From Microvirga massiliensis (GTDB taxonomy: Bacteria; Pseudomonadota; Alphaproteobacteria; Rhizobiales; Beijerinckiaceae), in the NCBI RefSeq assembly GCF_001006805.1, contig NZ_LN811356.1:27329-67123 (forward strand): a DNA stretch of 39,795 nt, read 5' to 3'. The position numbers were made by a program, and so were the translations under genes. This document shows positions 7,488-16,379 of the stretch, one piece after another (the stretch's first letter is position 1; every line of letters starts with the position of its first letter). Below the pieces are notes generated by a model, which worked only from the letters and a program-made list of their open reading frames with translations, was not told where the DNA came from and did no database searches.

Positions 7488-8625
7488 CGACCGTGGAATC
7501 GTCGACGCGGACGTCCGCATAGCGGTCGAGGCGCTCGTCGATCATTTCGTCGATGCGATTGTAGACCTCCGCAACCGACAGGTGACGGGTTTTCTTTCCC
7601 TTGCGGTCGTAGAACAGGGCGCGATTGGCTTTGGCTGCCGCAGGGAACAGCTTGGGCGCGCTCTGCTTCGGCCGATCGTCGAGGTTCGTGATGAATCGGG
7701 TGGCGCCCTCGACGCCGAAGAAATGGGCGAGGTAGAATTCCGAGCGGGTGATGGTCCGCCCGATCCGCCGTTCGATACGGTTCCGGTCACGCTTCAGCAT
7801 TTCCGCGGCCATGAGCGCCGACAGATAGGGGTCGCGGCGCAGCCCGAGGATATGCTCACGCATCGCATCGTCCGCAATGGTGAACTGTCCGTTCTCGGCC
7901 TGAATGGCCGCGCTTTCGGCAGCAAGACCGTGTTCGGCGCCAAAGCTCTTGACGATCTCGAGCCAAGTCCCTTCCAGGAACTGGAACAAGCCTTCGGCCG
8001 AGGAACTCGAAGCCTTATTGTGCGGAATGAAGCTCGATTCCTTGTCGGCGAGCGCCATCATGTAAACGGGGTCGACGGCGGTCGCTTCGGAGGCCTTGAG
8101 GATCGTTTCGACGAGCCGGCGCGGTACTCGCATACCGTCGAACTCGAGAAAATCCTCCTCGACGGGCTCGATCGTCGCTCGCACGGAATCCGCGGCGTTC
8201 ACCGTTTCCATGCTCTTTCCGTCGATCCATTGGGCTTGGGACAGCCCGACCGCCGCCAGATCGACGCTTGCCTGCAGGGCAGGAAGAGCCTCGGGGACTT
8301 CCTGCGGAATGACGGCCCCTGCGGCGGAACCGGTCGCGGCAACGGGAGACAGCGCCAGACCGGATGAAAGCTGCTGATGGTCTGCTCGTACAGCCTTCAC
8401 GGATTTCGGCGTTTCGGCACGGGCGGCGAAACCGCCGGCACCCGCCGTCATCAGCGCGACCAGGCCTGCCCGAAGGCCGACTTTCCGCGCCCGTGCATAG
8501 CCTTCTCCGTCTCTGCGAGACGTAAATTTGCTGCAGGGCCGGAGCCAGGCAGAAGATTTGCCAAGAATAGCAAAAGAAAATCGTGCGTTCACGCCTGCGA
8601 GCGCAGGCGCGCCAGAGTCGAGCAT
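7468..8625 (-). CDS. Exported lytic transglycosylase-like protein (SLT domain)
   Basis: About 385 residues. An N-terminal hydrophobic stretch (RAGLVALMTAGAGGFAARA) ends in an AxA signal cleavage site. The catalytic part contains ALADKESSF, with the SLT-type catalytic Glu, then SSSSAEGLFQFLEGTWLEIV, the typical SLT motif 2, followed by YLAHFFGVEGATRFI. Such enzymes cut peptidoglycan between MurNAc and GlcNAc in the periplasm. The start is uncertain: ATG 8625 follows a GGTGGGGG stretch, ATG 8739 has AGGAGG twelve bases upstream, and the residues before the signal helix do not look conserved. The 3' end overlaps the MFS gene tail. Confidence 0.75.
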   Translation of the reverse strand: MLDSGAPALAGVNARFSFAILGKSSAWLRPCSKFTSRRDGEGYARARKVGLRAGLVALMTAGAGGFAARAETPKSVKAVRADHQQLSSGLALSPVAATGSAAGAVIPQEVPEALPALQASVDLAAVGLSQAQWIDGKSMETVNAADSVRATIEPVEEDFLEFDGMRVPRRLVETILKASEATAVDPVYMMALADKESSFIPHNKASSSSAEGLFQFLEGTWLEIVKSFGAEHGLAAESAAIQAENGQFTIADDAMREHILGLRRDPYLSALMAAEMLKRDRNRIERRIGRTITRSEFYLAHFFGVEGATRFITNLDDRPKQSAPKLFPAAAKANRALFYDRKGKKTRHLSVAEVYNRIDEMIDERLDRYADVRVDDSTVVSDAGL

Positions 8626-8976
8626 CGTGATTACCCCCACCGGAGCCGCGGCTGCATTGGCGCGCGGGCAGGTTTCTTCTTCAGAATGCGAGGGTGCGCA
8701 TGACGCGGAGATGCGACGAGAATGGGTCAGCTTGAGCATGTCGCAGGCAAGCCTCCTGTGACGCAAAGTCACCGCAGGGAAGGCTCGCGGTTGATGCTGA
8801 CCGACTCGTTAACGCCGGCAGTTTCCTCAAGAATGGGTTAATTCAGGCTTCGATACGAAAGCCGAACGTGCGTCTAAGGGAGCGGTAAAGCTTGCCGCCT
8901 CGTTGAAATCAGCACTTCGGGCTTGGTTGATAGAAGGGACGTTCGCCCGCCGAACGTGCGTCGGGACGCTCTGTCC
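8626..8976. other. Intergenic region between btuB end and transglycosylase start
   Basis: No convincing gene apart from possible upstream starts of the transglycosylase. A 14-bp direct repeat GCCGAACGTGCGTC occurs at 8861-8874 and 8949-8962. The second copy forms part of a small hairpin, ACGTTCG-CCCGC-CGAACGT, at 8939-8957, just past the btuB stop, which may help end btuB transcription. One GANTC site (GACTC at about 8802) lies upstream of the transglycosylase. Confidence 0.4.
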
Positions 8977-10905
8977 TCACCACGTCGCGCGGAGGCCCGC
9001 GTAGAAGGAGCGGCCTGCGGTCCCGAAATCCGGGATCTCCTGATACTCCGCATCCGTGATGTTTTCCGCGCGCGCGAAAGCCGCAAAAGTATCGTTGATG
9101 CGGTAATCCCCGTACACGTCGAGGCGGGCATAGGGTGGAAGCTCTCGCGCGAATCCAAGGGTCCCCGGGCGTGATGTGGCAAACACCAGAGATGGCTCGA
9201 TCGACAGGTCCCGCATGGGTGTGAACGTCAATCCGATGCGGCCCAGATGTTTCGGCAGCCTTGGCAGACTCAGACCCGTCGTGGCATCCGTGGCAATGAG
9301 ATAAGTATACGCCGCACGTACACGCAGCCATGAGGGGATCACATCGATATCGGCGCCGACTTCGATGCCGGAGGTTCTCGCCCGGCCGAGATTGACGTAG
9401 CAGCCAAATGCCCCAGGCTTGCACGTGGGAGAGCCGAAATCGAAGTCGATCAGATTCCTGAGCCTGTTTGCGAAGGCGGTGATGAAGAGCGTTCCCCGGT
9501 CCTCGAAGACTCGCTGGTCGACTCCCGCGTCGACTCCAAAGGAGTATTCCGGATCGAGCAATGGGTTTCCGAAGAGTGGATCATACAACTGGAAGAGCGA
9601 TGGCGCCTTGGCGCCTGTGCCGATGCTCGTGCGCAAAGTCGCTCCCGACTGCGGAATCACATAGGCTGCGGTTGCGCGCCATGTCGCAAAACGATCGATC
9701 TTCGAAGCGTCGTCGATGCGCCCGCCGATCGAGAGGTGGAGATTGTCGAGGAGAGTGATCTGATGCAGCAGGTAGGCCGATCGTGTGTTGCGTGAGGCGT
9801 CGTTCGTCTCCCGCTCCGCGATCGGGAAAGGCAGGACGGACGACTCCTGAGATCGGAATGTTTCGTTCTCGAAGCGTGTTCCGAATGTGAGAAGACCGGC
9901 CGAACCGAGCTTCAGATCACCTTGGTACTCGGCAGCTTTCCTGTCACCTTCGAAGCCGGTCCTCAGCCAGGATGTCGGATCGACATCGCGGTTGCTCCGC
10001 CGTGACGTTGAACCCGAGACCGTGATCGTGCTGCGCAGCGCTCCGCCGAGTCCGTCGTTGATCAACCGCGCGAAGCCTTCACCGAAGCGGTGCACACTCT
10101 CCGAGGCAGTGTCGGGAAAGGGCTCGAAGGCCGCGTCATACTGAGCTTGGTTGAGGCTTCCATAGCCGCCGATCTCAAATCGGGTATCCGGCGAAAGCTC
10201 CAGACCGATCCGCCCGCTCCCCCCGATTCGCCCGGTCGCGTCCGGTTCGAGCGGCCAGGCGCGAAGTCGCTCGATGCGACCAATACGGTAGCCGTAGCGC
10301 GAGAAACCCGCGGTGTCGTAACTCGACAGCGAGAAGGCATAGGACAGGCCGCCTTCACTCCCGGATGCAGCGGCACGCAATCCTCGGCCGCTATAGGAAC
10401 CCCCTTCGACCGCCACGTTTCCCCGCGGAGTCCCGCGCCCGTGGCGCGTGATGATATTGATGACGCCACCGATTGCGTCGGAACCGTAGATCGCAGATTG
10501 CGGCCCGCGCAGCACCTCGATGCGCTCGATATCCGTCGGGACGATCGATGAAAAATCGAACTCGCCGGCGGGCAGAGAAGGATTGTTGACCCGCACGCCG
10601 TCGATCAGGACAAGAGTCTGGCTCGCTTCGGTGCCGCGCAGGCGCACCGTCGACACTCCCCCGGGACCGCCGTTCTCCGTTACGGAGAGCCCCGGCGAGT
10701 GCCTCAGAACATCGGCGATGCTCTTCGGTGACGACTTCGCGATTTCTTCGCCGGAGATGACCGTGATGGCGCTGCCCGCCTGCGTAACCGCGAGCGGCGT
10801 TCGTGTCGCAGTGACGACGAAATCGGGCGTTTGCGCGAGAGCGACATTCGCCTGCGGCAGGAGCAGGAGAGCGGATGCCGCCAATGGACGACGGAATGAT
10901 GGAAT
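8977..10905 (-). CDS. btuB: TonB-dependent vitamin B12 outer-membrane receptor
   Basis: About 642 residues. A signal peptide (IPSFRRPLAASALLLLPQAN, cleaved near ALAQ) is followed by a TonB box-like DFVVTATRTPLAVTQ. The plug domain is at about 45-160 (ITVISGEEIAKSSPKSIADVL, RLRGTEASQTLVLIDGVRVN, IERIEVLRGPQSAIYGSDAIGGVINI), then a 22-strand-type barrel ending YAGLRATW. BtuB binds cobalamin and imports it using TonB energy. A cobalamin riboswitch lies directly upstream, which supports the substrate. There is no ATG, GTG or TTG at the expected place: AGGAGG (10914-10919) stands eight bases before an ATT at 10905, which begins a good signal peptide. An in-frame TTG at 10884 would remove the basic n-region. 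Confidence 0.88.
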   Translation of the reverse strand: MPSFRRPLAASALLLLPQANVALAQTPDFVVTATRTPLAVTQAGSAITVISGEEIAKSSPKSIADVLRHSPGLSVTENGGPGGVSTVRLRGTEASQTLVLIDGVRVNNPSLPAGEFDFSSIVPTDIERIEVLRGPQSAIYGSDAIGGVINIITRHGRGTPRGNVAVEGGSYSGRGLRAAASGSEGGLSYAFSLSSYDTAGFSRYGYRIGRIERLRAWPLEPDATGRIGGSGRIGLELSPDTRFEIGGYGSLNQAQYDAAFEPFPDTASESVHRFGEGFARLINDGLGGALRSTITVSGSTSRRSNRDVDPTSWLRTGFEGDRKAAEYQGDLKLGSAGLLTFGTRFENETFRSQESSVLPFPIAERETNDASRNTRSAYLLHQITLLDNLHLSIGGRIDDASKIDRFATWRATAAYVIPQSGATLRTSIGTGAKAPSLFQLYDPLFGNPLLDPEYSFGVDAGVDQRVFEDRGTLFITAFANRLRNLIDFDFGSPTCKPGAFGCYVNLGRARTSGIEVGADIDVIPSWLRVRAAYTYLIATDATTGLSLPRLPKHLGRIGLTFTPMRDLSIEPSLVFATSRPGTLGFARELPPYARLDVYGDYRINDTFAAFARAENITDAEYQEIPDFGTAGRSFYAGLRATW

Positions 10906-10939
10906 GAAGGAAACCTCCTGCTCGCCCCACCGGCGCGCG

Positions 10940-11138
10940 TGAGAGTTGCGGGGGGCTCCGGCCGGTCTCCTGGCTCGCGGGTCATCGCGCACGATCCGCC
11001 TTCCCGAACTCCGCAGCGCCGGAGGCGCTTGTAGAGCCAGTGGCATGAGGGATCGCCGCTCGCCGCTTACAGTTGCGGGGGCAGCCACGGCATGGGAGAG
11101 GGACTCTCCGCGCCGTGTTCCCGTTTAACCTCGGAGGG
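10940..11138 (-). promoter_or_regulatory. Cobalamin (AdoCbl) riboswitch upstream of btuB
   Basis: On the minus strand the conserved blocks occur in the right order: GGGAACACGG, then GGCTGCCCCCGCAACTGTAA, then ATGCCACTGG, then CGGGAAGGCG, then GATGACCCGCGAGCCAGGAG followed by ACCGGCC. These are the signature elements of the cobalamin riboswitch, which binds adenosylcobalamin and shuts off translation or transcription of B12 uptake genes. A C-run (GCCCCCCGC) after the aptamer can pair with the GGTGGGG just before the btuB ribosome binding site, consistent with translational control. The exact outer boundaries are estimated. Confidence 0.92.
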
Positions 11139-11183
11139 ATCCGAGGCACCGGTGTCTGGAGGTCTGTTAGAGGGTTCCCCGGA

Positions 11184-12029
11184 ATGCCGCAAGCCGGCAA
11201 GTGGCGCTTCCTGGCCGCGATTGCACTGGCACTTGCAACACCTGCGCGTCCGCAGGCTGCAGGGGTGCCGCACCGTATCGCCTCGCTGAACCTCTGCGCA
11301 GATCAGCTGCTTCTGGCCCTGGCCGACCGCTCGCAGATCCTGTCCCTGAGCCCTCTCGCGCGTGATCCCACGATCTCATTTCTCGTGGGTTCGGTGGGCG
11401 ATCTGCCTGTGAATTCCGGTCGTGCCGAGACCCTGCTCTTCGAAAGGGCGGATCTGATCATGATGGCACGCTGGGGATCTCAGGTTCAACGCACGCTCCT
11501 GGAGCGCCACGGCTTCGAGCTGATGCTGCTCGAGCCCTGGCGAAGTCTCGAAGCAGGTTACGCGGAGATCCGGGCAGTCGCCGCGCGGCTCAGTCATCAG
11601 GAGCGCGGAGAAGCTCTCATCGAAGCCATCAAGGCTGCCCTGGCCCGCGCCGAGAGCATCGTGCAGCCAGGGCGCCGGGTGCTGACACTTTACCGTCGCG
11701 GCTGGGCCCCGGGGACCGAGTCGCTGACTGCAGAGCTTCTGCGCCACATGGGCTTCACGCTGCAGGAAGAGGAGCTGGGGGTGGGGCGAGGGGGCGTGGT
11801 TCGTCTCGAAAGTCTGGTCGCAAACCCTCCCGATTATGTCCTGATCGACGATATCCAGGGACTGGCGATGGACCAGGGAACCGCGCTTCTGATGCATCCC
11901 GCGCTCCTGACAGCGGTTCCGCCCGAGCGGCGCCTCAACCTGCCGAGCCGGCTCGCCATCTGCGGAGGGCCATCCACGCCGGCGCTGATCGACGCCATTG
12001 CCGCCGAAGTGAGACGGAAGGTCCACTGA
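11184..12029 (+). CDS. BtuF-like periplasmic substrate-binding protein
   Basis: 281 residues, with a signal peptide (MPQAGKWRFLAAIALALATP, then ARPQAAG) and the class III binding-protein pattern. HRIASLNLCADQLLLALADR opens the N-lobe, GRAETLLFERADLIMM and an Arg-rich helix backbone join to the C-lobe, and PDYVLIDD lies in the latter. BtuF-type proteins hand cobalamin to a BtuCD ABC transporter. The divergent btuB with its riboswitch supports a B12-related role. ATG 11184 has AGAGGG about ten bases upstream; the frame extends to 11073 but that part lies in the antisense of the riboswitch. No permease or ATPase gene follows, so it must use a transporter encoded elsewhere. Ferric-siderophore or haem binding is a less likely alternative. 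Confidence 0.75.
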   Translation: MPQAGKWRFLAAIALALATPARPQAAGVPHRIASLNLCADQLLLALADRSQILSLSPLARDPTISFLVGSVGDLPVNSGRAETLLFERADLIMMARWGSQVQRTLLERHGFELMLLEPWRSLEAGYAEIRAVAARLSHQERGEALIEAIKAALARAESIVQPGRRVLTLYRRGWAPGTESLTAELLRHMGFTLQEEELGVGRGGVVRLESLVANPPDYVLIDDIQGLAMDQGTALLMHPALLTAVPPERRLNLPSRLAICGGPSTPALIDAIAAEVRRKVH

Positions 12030-12160
12030 AAGGCTGGAGATGAGCCTCAACGGGATGCCGCCGGGCAACCTCGCGAGTCCGGGGTCGGGCTGACCATCGG
12101 GAGAGGTCGTGCACCGGACAGACGAGACTCGGACTGGCCTTCTCGAATTCGAGCGAATAG

Positions 12161-13282
12161 ATGGGGGCCTTGGGCCGCCACCCTTCGCGGCAGGATCTGG
12201 TTTCCGCCTTCATGCATGATCTTCCTCAGCCTTCCGGGGCCGCCACTCCGCCTCCGGAGCAGCCCGACCGGGTGGTGGAGGTAGGGCATGGCGGCGAGCC
12301 GCCCCGGCGCGGCCGGCGGCGGCGCTTCGCCTGGCTCGGTACGCTCGCGAGCGTCGCTATCTTCACGGCCTCTGCCGTCGTGCTCTGGACGATGGCCTCG
12401 GAGGTCAATTTCGCCGAGGTGCAGGCAGCATTCACGGCAGCCAGCGGTCGACAGCTCGGGTTGGCCGCCCTCCTCACGGCCGTCAGCTACCTGCTCCTGA
12501 CATGCTACGATGCGCTGGCCCTCCGCCAGCTCAAGCTTCGGGTACCCTATCGGACGACGGCACTCGCCTCGTTCACGAGCTACGCCGTCAGCTTCAATCT
12601 TGGTTTCCCGCTCCTCACGGCCGGGACCGTTCGCTACTGGATCTACTCGGCACATCGCCTGAGCGGCGGAAGCGTTGCGAGTCTCACGATCATCTCGAGC
12701 CTGACCTTCTGGCTCGGCATGAGCCTCGTACTCGCCTGGAGCCTCCTGAGGCAATCCGGCGAGCTGGCGGTGCTCATCTACACGAGCATCTGGATCAACC
12801 AGTTCCTCGGCGTCGTCGTCACAGCGCTCATCATCGCCTATCTGATCTGGGTTTCGCTGCGCCGTCGCGCCGTGATCATCCAGGGCTGGCGGCTGGATCT
12901 GCCGGGCTTCCGGCTGTCGGTTGCGCAGATGCTTCTGGGAGCAGGGGATGTCTGTGCCGGAGCAGGCGTTCTCTTCGTCCTCCTGCCAGGCGGGCATGGC
13001 ATCGGATTCGAGACCTTCCTGGCGGTGTACGTCGCCGCAGTCATGCTCGGCGTTGCGAGTCATGCTCCCGGAGGCCTCGGCGTCTTCGAGGTGACGGTGC
13101 TCCTTGCGCTGTCGAGCTACCCGCGCGAACCGATCCTGGGCGCGCTTCTTCTCTATCGGCTGTGCTACTACGTCGTGCCCTTCATTCTCGCCCTCGCACT
13201 GCTCGGTGCCTACGAGATCTCCAACCGGCTCCGGCAGGCCAGGGCGACGCTGGCCCAGCAGGAGGAAGAGAACGTCTCGTGA
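12161..13282 (+). CDS. YbhN/UPF0104-type integral membrane protein
   Basis: Up to 373 residues. A Pro/Arg-rich cytosolic N-terminus (to about 60) is followed by roughly eight membrane helices, beginning FAWLGTLASVAIFTASAVVL. The pattern matches the lysylphosphatidylglycerol-synthase membrane region (LPG_synthase_TM, UPF0104), including SFTSYAVSFNLGFPLLTAG and the late motif SHAPGGLGVFEVTVLLAL. Stand-alone members such as YbhN affect envelope lipid handling in some bacteria, but the reaction is not established. The start is uncertain (ATG 12161 or 12212; neither has a strong ribosome binding site). It lies on the same strand as phoR, 147 bp ahead. Confidence 0.75.
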   Translation: MGALGRHPSRQDLVSAFMHDLPQPSGAATPPPEQPDRVVEVGHGGEPPRRGRRRRFAWLGTLASVAIFTASAVVLWTMASEVNFAEVQAAFTAASGRQLGLAALLTAVSYLLLTCYDALALRQLKLRVPYRTTALASFTSYAVSFNLGFPLLTAGTVRYWIYSAHRLSGGSVASLTIISSLTFWLGMSLVLAWSLLRQSGELAVLIYTSIWINQFLGVVVTALIIAYLIWVSLRRRAVIIQGWRLDLPGFRLSVAQMLLGAGDVCAGAGVLFVLLPGGHGIGFETFLAVYVAAVMLGVASHAPGGLGVFEVTVLLALSSYPREPILGALLLYRLCYYVVPFILALALLGAYEISNRLRQARATLAQQEEENVS

Positions 13283-13429
13283 GACGGAATCGGACGCGGA
13301 CGGATGAGGTCGGGCTTCCGACACGCGGGCAGAGCCTCGTGAGCGGGGCTCGAGCCCGAGCCGGAGGCTGTTATCCGAGGAGAGGCCGGAGCGGCGCCGG
13401 AAGAGCCGTTCTCCGGCACACCGTCTCCA

Positions 13430-14737
13430 ATGCCTGACCGACTCCGGAAGGGTTCGGGTTCGCCGGTCAGGCGGGCAGCCTTGCGGGGGGCCTTTCTCGC
13501 GGCAGCAGTCATCCTCGCCGTGGCGGCCGCTCGGCATCAACTCGACGGCTGGCTCGTTGGAGCGGCGGTCTTCGCCCTGGTGGTCAGTGCCGCCCTCCCG
13601 CCGGAAAGCCCGCGCAGGTCGCCCCCCGAACCTGCGACCGTGCCACGCCAGGAGCCCGGCTCGGCCGAGGCTCTGCTCGCCAACATTCCCGATCCGGTCA
13701 TTCTCGTGGACGGGCGTGCCGTCGTCCTCGCGGCCAACGAACCCGCAATGGCATTGCTCCCGGGCCTCCAGTTGAAGCATCCGCTGTCGTTTGCGTTGCG
13801 CCATCCGGATGTTCTCGAGGCCATCGATGCGGTCCTCCGGACAGGCCTCATCCGGAAGGTGCAATATGTGGAGCGCATGCCGACGGAGCGAGCCTTCGAG
13901 GTACAGCTCGGTCCCTTGAAGACTCAAGAGGATCCTGCAGCTGTGCGCCCCGGCGTGGCGCTGTTCTTCCGCGACCTGACATCCGCCCGCCGACTCGAGC
14001 AGATGCGGGTCGACTTCGTTGCAAATGCCAGCCACGAGCTGCGCACTCCGCTCGCTTCGCTCATCGGCTTCATCGAAACCCTGCAAGGGCCGGCCCGCAA
14101 CGACGCGACGGCTCGGGAGCGCTTCCTCGAGATCATGCGAGGTCAGGCGCAACGGATGAAACGCCTCATCGATGACCTCCTGTCCTTGTCACGGATCGAG
14201 ATGCGGGCCCATCTCGCTCCCGAGGATCGTCTCGATCTCACGGCGCTCGTCAGACACATGGTCGATCTGCTGTCGCCGCTCGCCCGCGAACGCAATGTCG
14301 AGGTCCGCCTGACGGTTCCGGATGCGCCACTCTACACTCGCGGCGACCGCGACGAACTCCTCCGTGTCATTGAGAATCTCGTCGAGAACGCCGTCAAATA
14401 CGGCGAGAGCCCACGCGGTGTGGATGTGATGCTGCGCGCCGAGGGACAGGACGCCAGCGCACCGGAGCGGATCGAGCTGACGGTGCGGGATTATGGGCCC
14501 GGGATTCCACCCGAGCATCTTCCCCGGCTCACGGAGCGGTTCTACCGAGTCGATGCCGTCCAGAGCCGCGAGAAAGGCGGGACCGGCCTCGGTCTCGCGA
14601 TCGTCAAGCATATCGTGAACCGCCACCGGGGTGAGCTCAAGATCGAAAGCGAGCCCGGGGCGGGCGCCCTCTTCCGCATCACGCTTCCCATGGTGCGCGA
14701 TGCGGAACCCAAGGAAGAGGCGGCCGGATCCGTATGA
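13430..14737 (+). CDS. phoR: Phosphate-regulon sensor histidine kinase PhoR
   Basis: 435 residues: two N-terminal membrane helices (about 18-35 and 41-56), a PAS-like domain (about 80-185, starting LLANIPDPVILVDG), and the HisKA H-box FVANASHELRTPLASLIGF with His202. The HATPase domain has N-box VIENLVENAVKYG, G1 VRDYGPGI and G2 KGGTGLGLAIVKH. This layout and the H-box wording are typical of PhoR, which phosphorylates PhoB when phosphate is low and is held off by PhoU and the Pst transporter. Its partners pstSCAB-phoU-phoB lie 4 kb further on, separated by unrelated genes, which is unusual. No Pho box was noticed directly upstream. The ribosome binding site is weak. Confidence 0.9.
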   Translation: MPDRLRKGSGSPVRRAALRGAFLAAAVILAVAAARHQLDGWLVGAAVFALVVSAALPPESPRRSPPEPATVPRQEPGSAEALLANIPDPVILVDGRAVVLAANEPAMALLPGLQLKHPLSFALRHPDVLEAIDAVLRTGLIRKVQYVERMPTERAFEVQLGPLKTQEDPAAVRPGVALFFRDLTSARRLEQMRVDFVANASHELRTPLASLIGFIETLQGPARNDATARERFLEIMRGQAQRMKRLIDDLLSLSRIEMRAHLAPEDRLDLTALVRHMVDLLSPLARERNVEVRLTVPDAPLYTRGDRDELLRVIENLVENAVKYGESPRGVDVMLRAEGQDASAPERIELTVRDYGPGIPPEHLPRLTERFYRVDAVQSREKGGTGLGLAIVKHIVNRHRGELKIESEPGAGALFRITLPMVRDAEPKEEAAGSV

Positions 14738-14780
14738 GCGATTCGGCCGCCAGCTTCGGCCGAGCCGATGCTCGGCGGCA

Positions 14781-15584
14781 TCAATGCGCGCCGGACACCA
14801 GCTGGTAGATGGTGACGAGAACTTCGAACAGGATGAGTGCGACGATGATCACTTCCAGCCGCAGGGAGCGCTCGGTATGGATCAGATCGCTCAGAGCGGT
14901 CGCCGTCTGTCCGATGACGGTCAGCTTCCGGTGGAGATCGCCTGCGCGCTCCCTGAGCTCGTATTCATCCTCGAGGCGCGCATAGAGGCGTTCGAGATCG
15001 GGACGGTCCCAGAGCACATCGGGCTTCTCTTCCACGGCGACGCGTCCGGAGACCCGATGGCGCACGATCAGGGCGTTTCCGATCAGCTTCAGGATCGTGC
15101 GGAGTCCGCGAGGGGCACGCCCCCGCTCTGCGAGGCGGCGGGCATGAGGCTCGATCACGTCGAATACAGCCGAAACTTCCTGTTCGTCACGCGAGAGCGC
15201 CGCGCTTTTTGCAAGGGCGTCCGCAATCACGACAAGGCGATCCGGCGAGAGGTCACGAACCTGAATGGGTCCACCGGGCGGGATTTTCCCGTCTTCCTGA
15301 TCAGGAGCAATCTCGATCTCGGCGGTCTCTTCCACCTTGTCGAGCGGGCCTGAAATTCGTGGCTGGAGGTTGCGGAGGACCTCATCCTCTTCGAGGGGCG
15401 TGAGGCCGACGAGGACCGCGACACCGTAACGGAACAGCACGACGAATCCCTCGCCCGCACGAAATGCAAGCGGATTGGTCGCGAGCACGTCCGCCCGCTC
15501 CAATCCCATGAGGTCGATCCGATCGCTGACAAGAAGGGCCCGTGCAGCAAGTCGCTTCGGACGTGTTGCTTCGGGTTGCGCCAT
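14781..15584 (-). CDS. RMD1/YagE-family protein (DUF155)
   Basis: 267 residues matching the RMD1 / DUF155 family. Visible features are RAGEGFVVLFRYGVAVLVGL, a Glu-rich middle, LAKSAALSRDEQEVSAVFD, the helical WDRPDLERLYARLEDEYELR, and a C-terminal membrane anchor LRLEVIIVALILFEVLVTIY. Yeast relatives (Rmd1, Mrx10) are mitochondrial membrane proteins, and the bacterial role is unknown. ATG 15584 has GGAGAG seven bases upstream; an upstream in-frame start at 15623 is less likely. It is convergent with phoR, with only a 43-bp gap between the stops. Confidence 0.8.
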   Translation of the reverse strand: MAQPEATRPKRLAARALLVSDRIDLMGLERADVLATNPLAFRAGEGFVVLFRYGVAVLVGLTPLEEDEVLRNLQPRISGPLDKVEETAEIEIAPDQEDGKIPPGGPIQVRDLSPDRLVVIADALAKSAALSRDEQEVSAVFDVIEPHARRLAERGRAPRGLRTILKLIGNALIVRHRVSGRVAVEEKPDVLWDRPDLERLYARLEDEYELRERAGDLHRKLTVIGQTATALSDLIHTERSLRLEVIIVALILFEVLVTIYQLVSGAH

Positions 15585-15842
15585 CGGAAAACTCTCCAAT
15601 TTGTGGACACTCGCGCACGACATAGCAGAGCGAAGTGCGATTCCCGAGCCGGAGCAGGATCATGGCCGGGCGGCGCGCCGATGCAACGAGTCCTCCCTGC
15701 TCGACAAAACGAGGTGTCGGAAATCGAAGGCAAGGAACGGAGTGCCGGTCGTCCGCACGTTGCGCTATGGTACAGAAGATGGGGCTGGTGTGCCACGCAA
15801 GCGAACGCGGCACGCCGGATACCTTTGATCAGGAGGAGCTTG

Positions 15843-16298
15843 ATGATGTCGTTCCGAGCCGCGCCCATACTCCTTCTCACGGCATTGCCGGCCAGCAGCG
15901 CTCAGGCGGATGCCCCGTGGCCCGTGGAGGGCCTTTACGAGGTTACGTTTCGTCTCGAACTCCCGCACCTAGAACGATGGGCGATCGAGGAGAGGAAAGC
16001 CATCTGCGTTTCGGATGCGCTGCCCGCCGGCCGTATTCCCTTTCCGCCTCTGAGCGACAACAATCCGTTCTCGGAATGTCACGCCAGGAATATCCGGAAG
16101 GATGGGGAGCAACTGACATACGACATCGCCTGTGGCGGCAGGGACGCCGCGAAAGCACAGGCCGCCTACGTCCTCACGCCGCACACGTTTTCCGGGCGCA
16201 TCGCGATGACCCTGGGCGCGAAGAATATGACCATGTCGGAGGTGCAGACGGGGCATCGGATAGGAGGCTGCGACCTCGCGGGTAAGTGGCCGAAGTAA
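15843..16298 (+). CDS. Exported DUF3617-like protein
   Basis: 151 residues with a signal peptide (MMSFRAAPILLLTALPASSA, cleaved near QADA), then a small periplasmic domain. The domain begins PWPVEGLYEVTFRLE, has Cys pairs (AICVSDAL, SECHARNI, DIACGGRD, GGCDLAGKW), and contains LTPHTFSGRIAMTL. This matches the general look of DUF3617 proteins, whose function is not known. Translation is well marked: AGGAGG lies just upstream of a double ATG. It is divergent from the DUF155 gene and stands alone. Confidence 0.75.
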   Translation: MMSFRAAPILLLTALPASSAQADAPWPVEGLYEVTFRLELPHLERWAIEERKAICVSDALPAGRIPFPPLSDNNPFSECHARNIRKDGEQLTYDIACGGRDAAKAQAAYVLTPHTFSGRIAMTLGAKNMTMSEVQTGHRIGGCDLAGKWPK

Positions 16299-16379
16299 TG
16301 GGAATCCGCGGTCCTGGCTCGTGTCGAGAGTGCTGATTGCCAAAAGGCGTTCGTGCACTGCCCGTTTCATTGCACTTCC

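Noticed and set aside
10906..11088. N-terminal extension of BtuB upstream of the ATT codon
   Set aside because: The extension would be translated from the body of the cobalamin riboswitch; its residues do not look like protein and come before a complete signal peptide.
12047..14152. Very long open frame on the minus strand opposite the YbhN-like and phoR genes
   Set aside because: Its translation is rich in Arg, Glu, Asp and His without domains, and it lies wholly antisense to well-recognised genes; this is the usual shadow of GC-rich codons.
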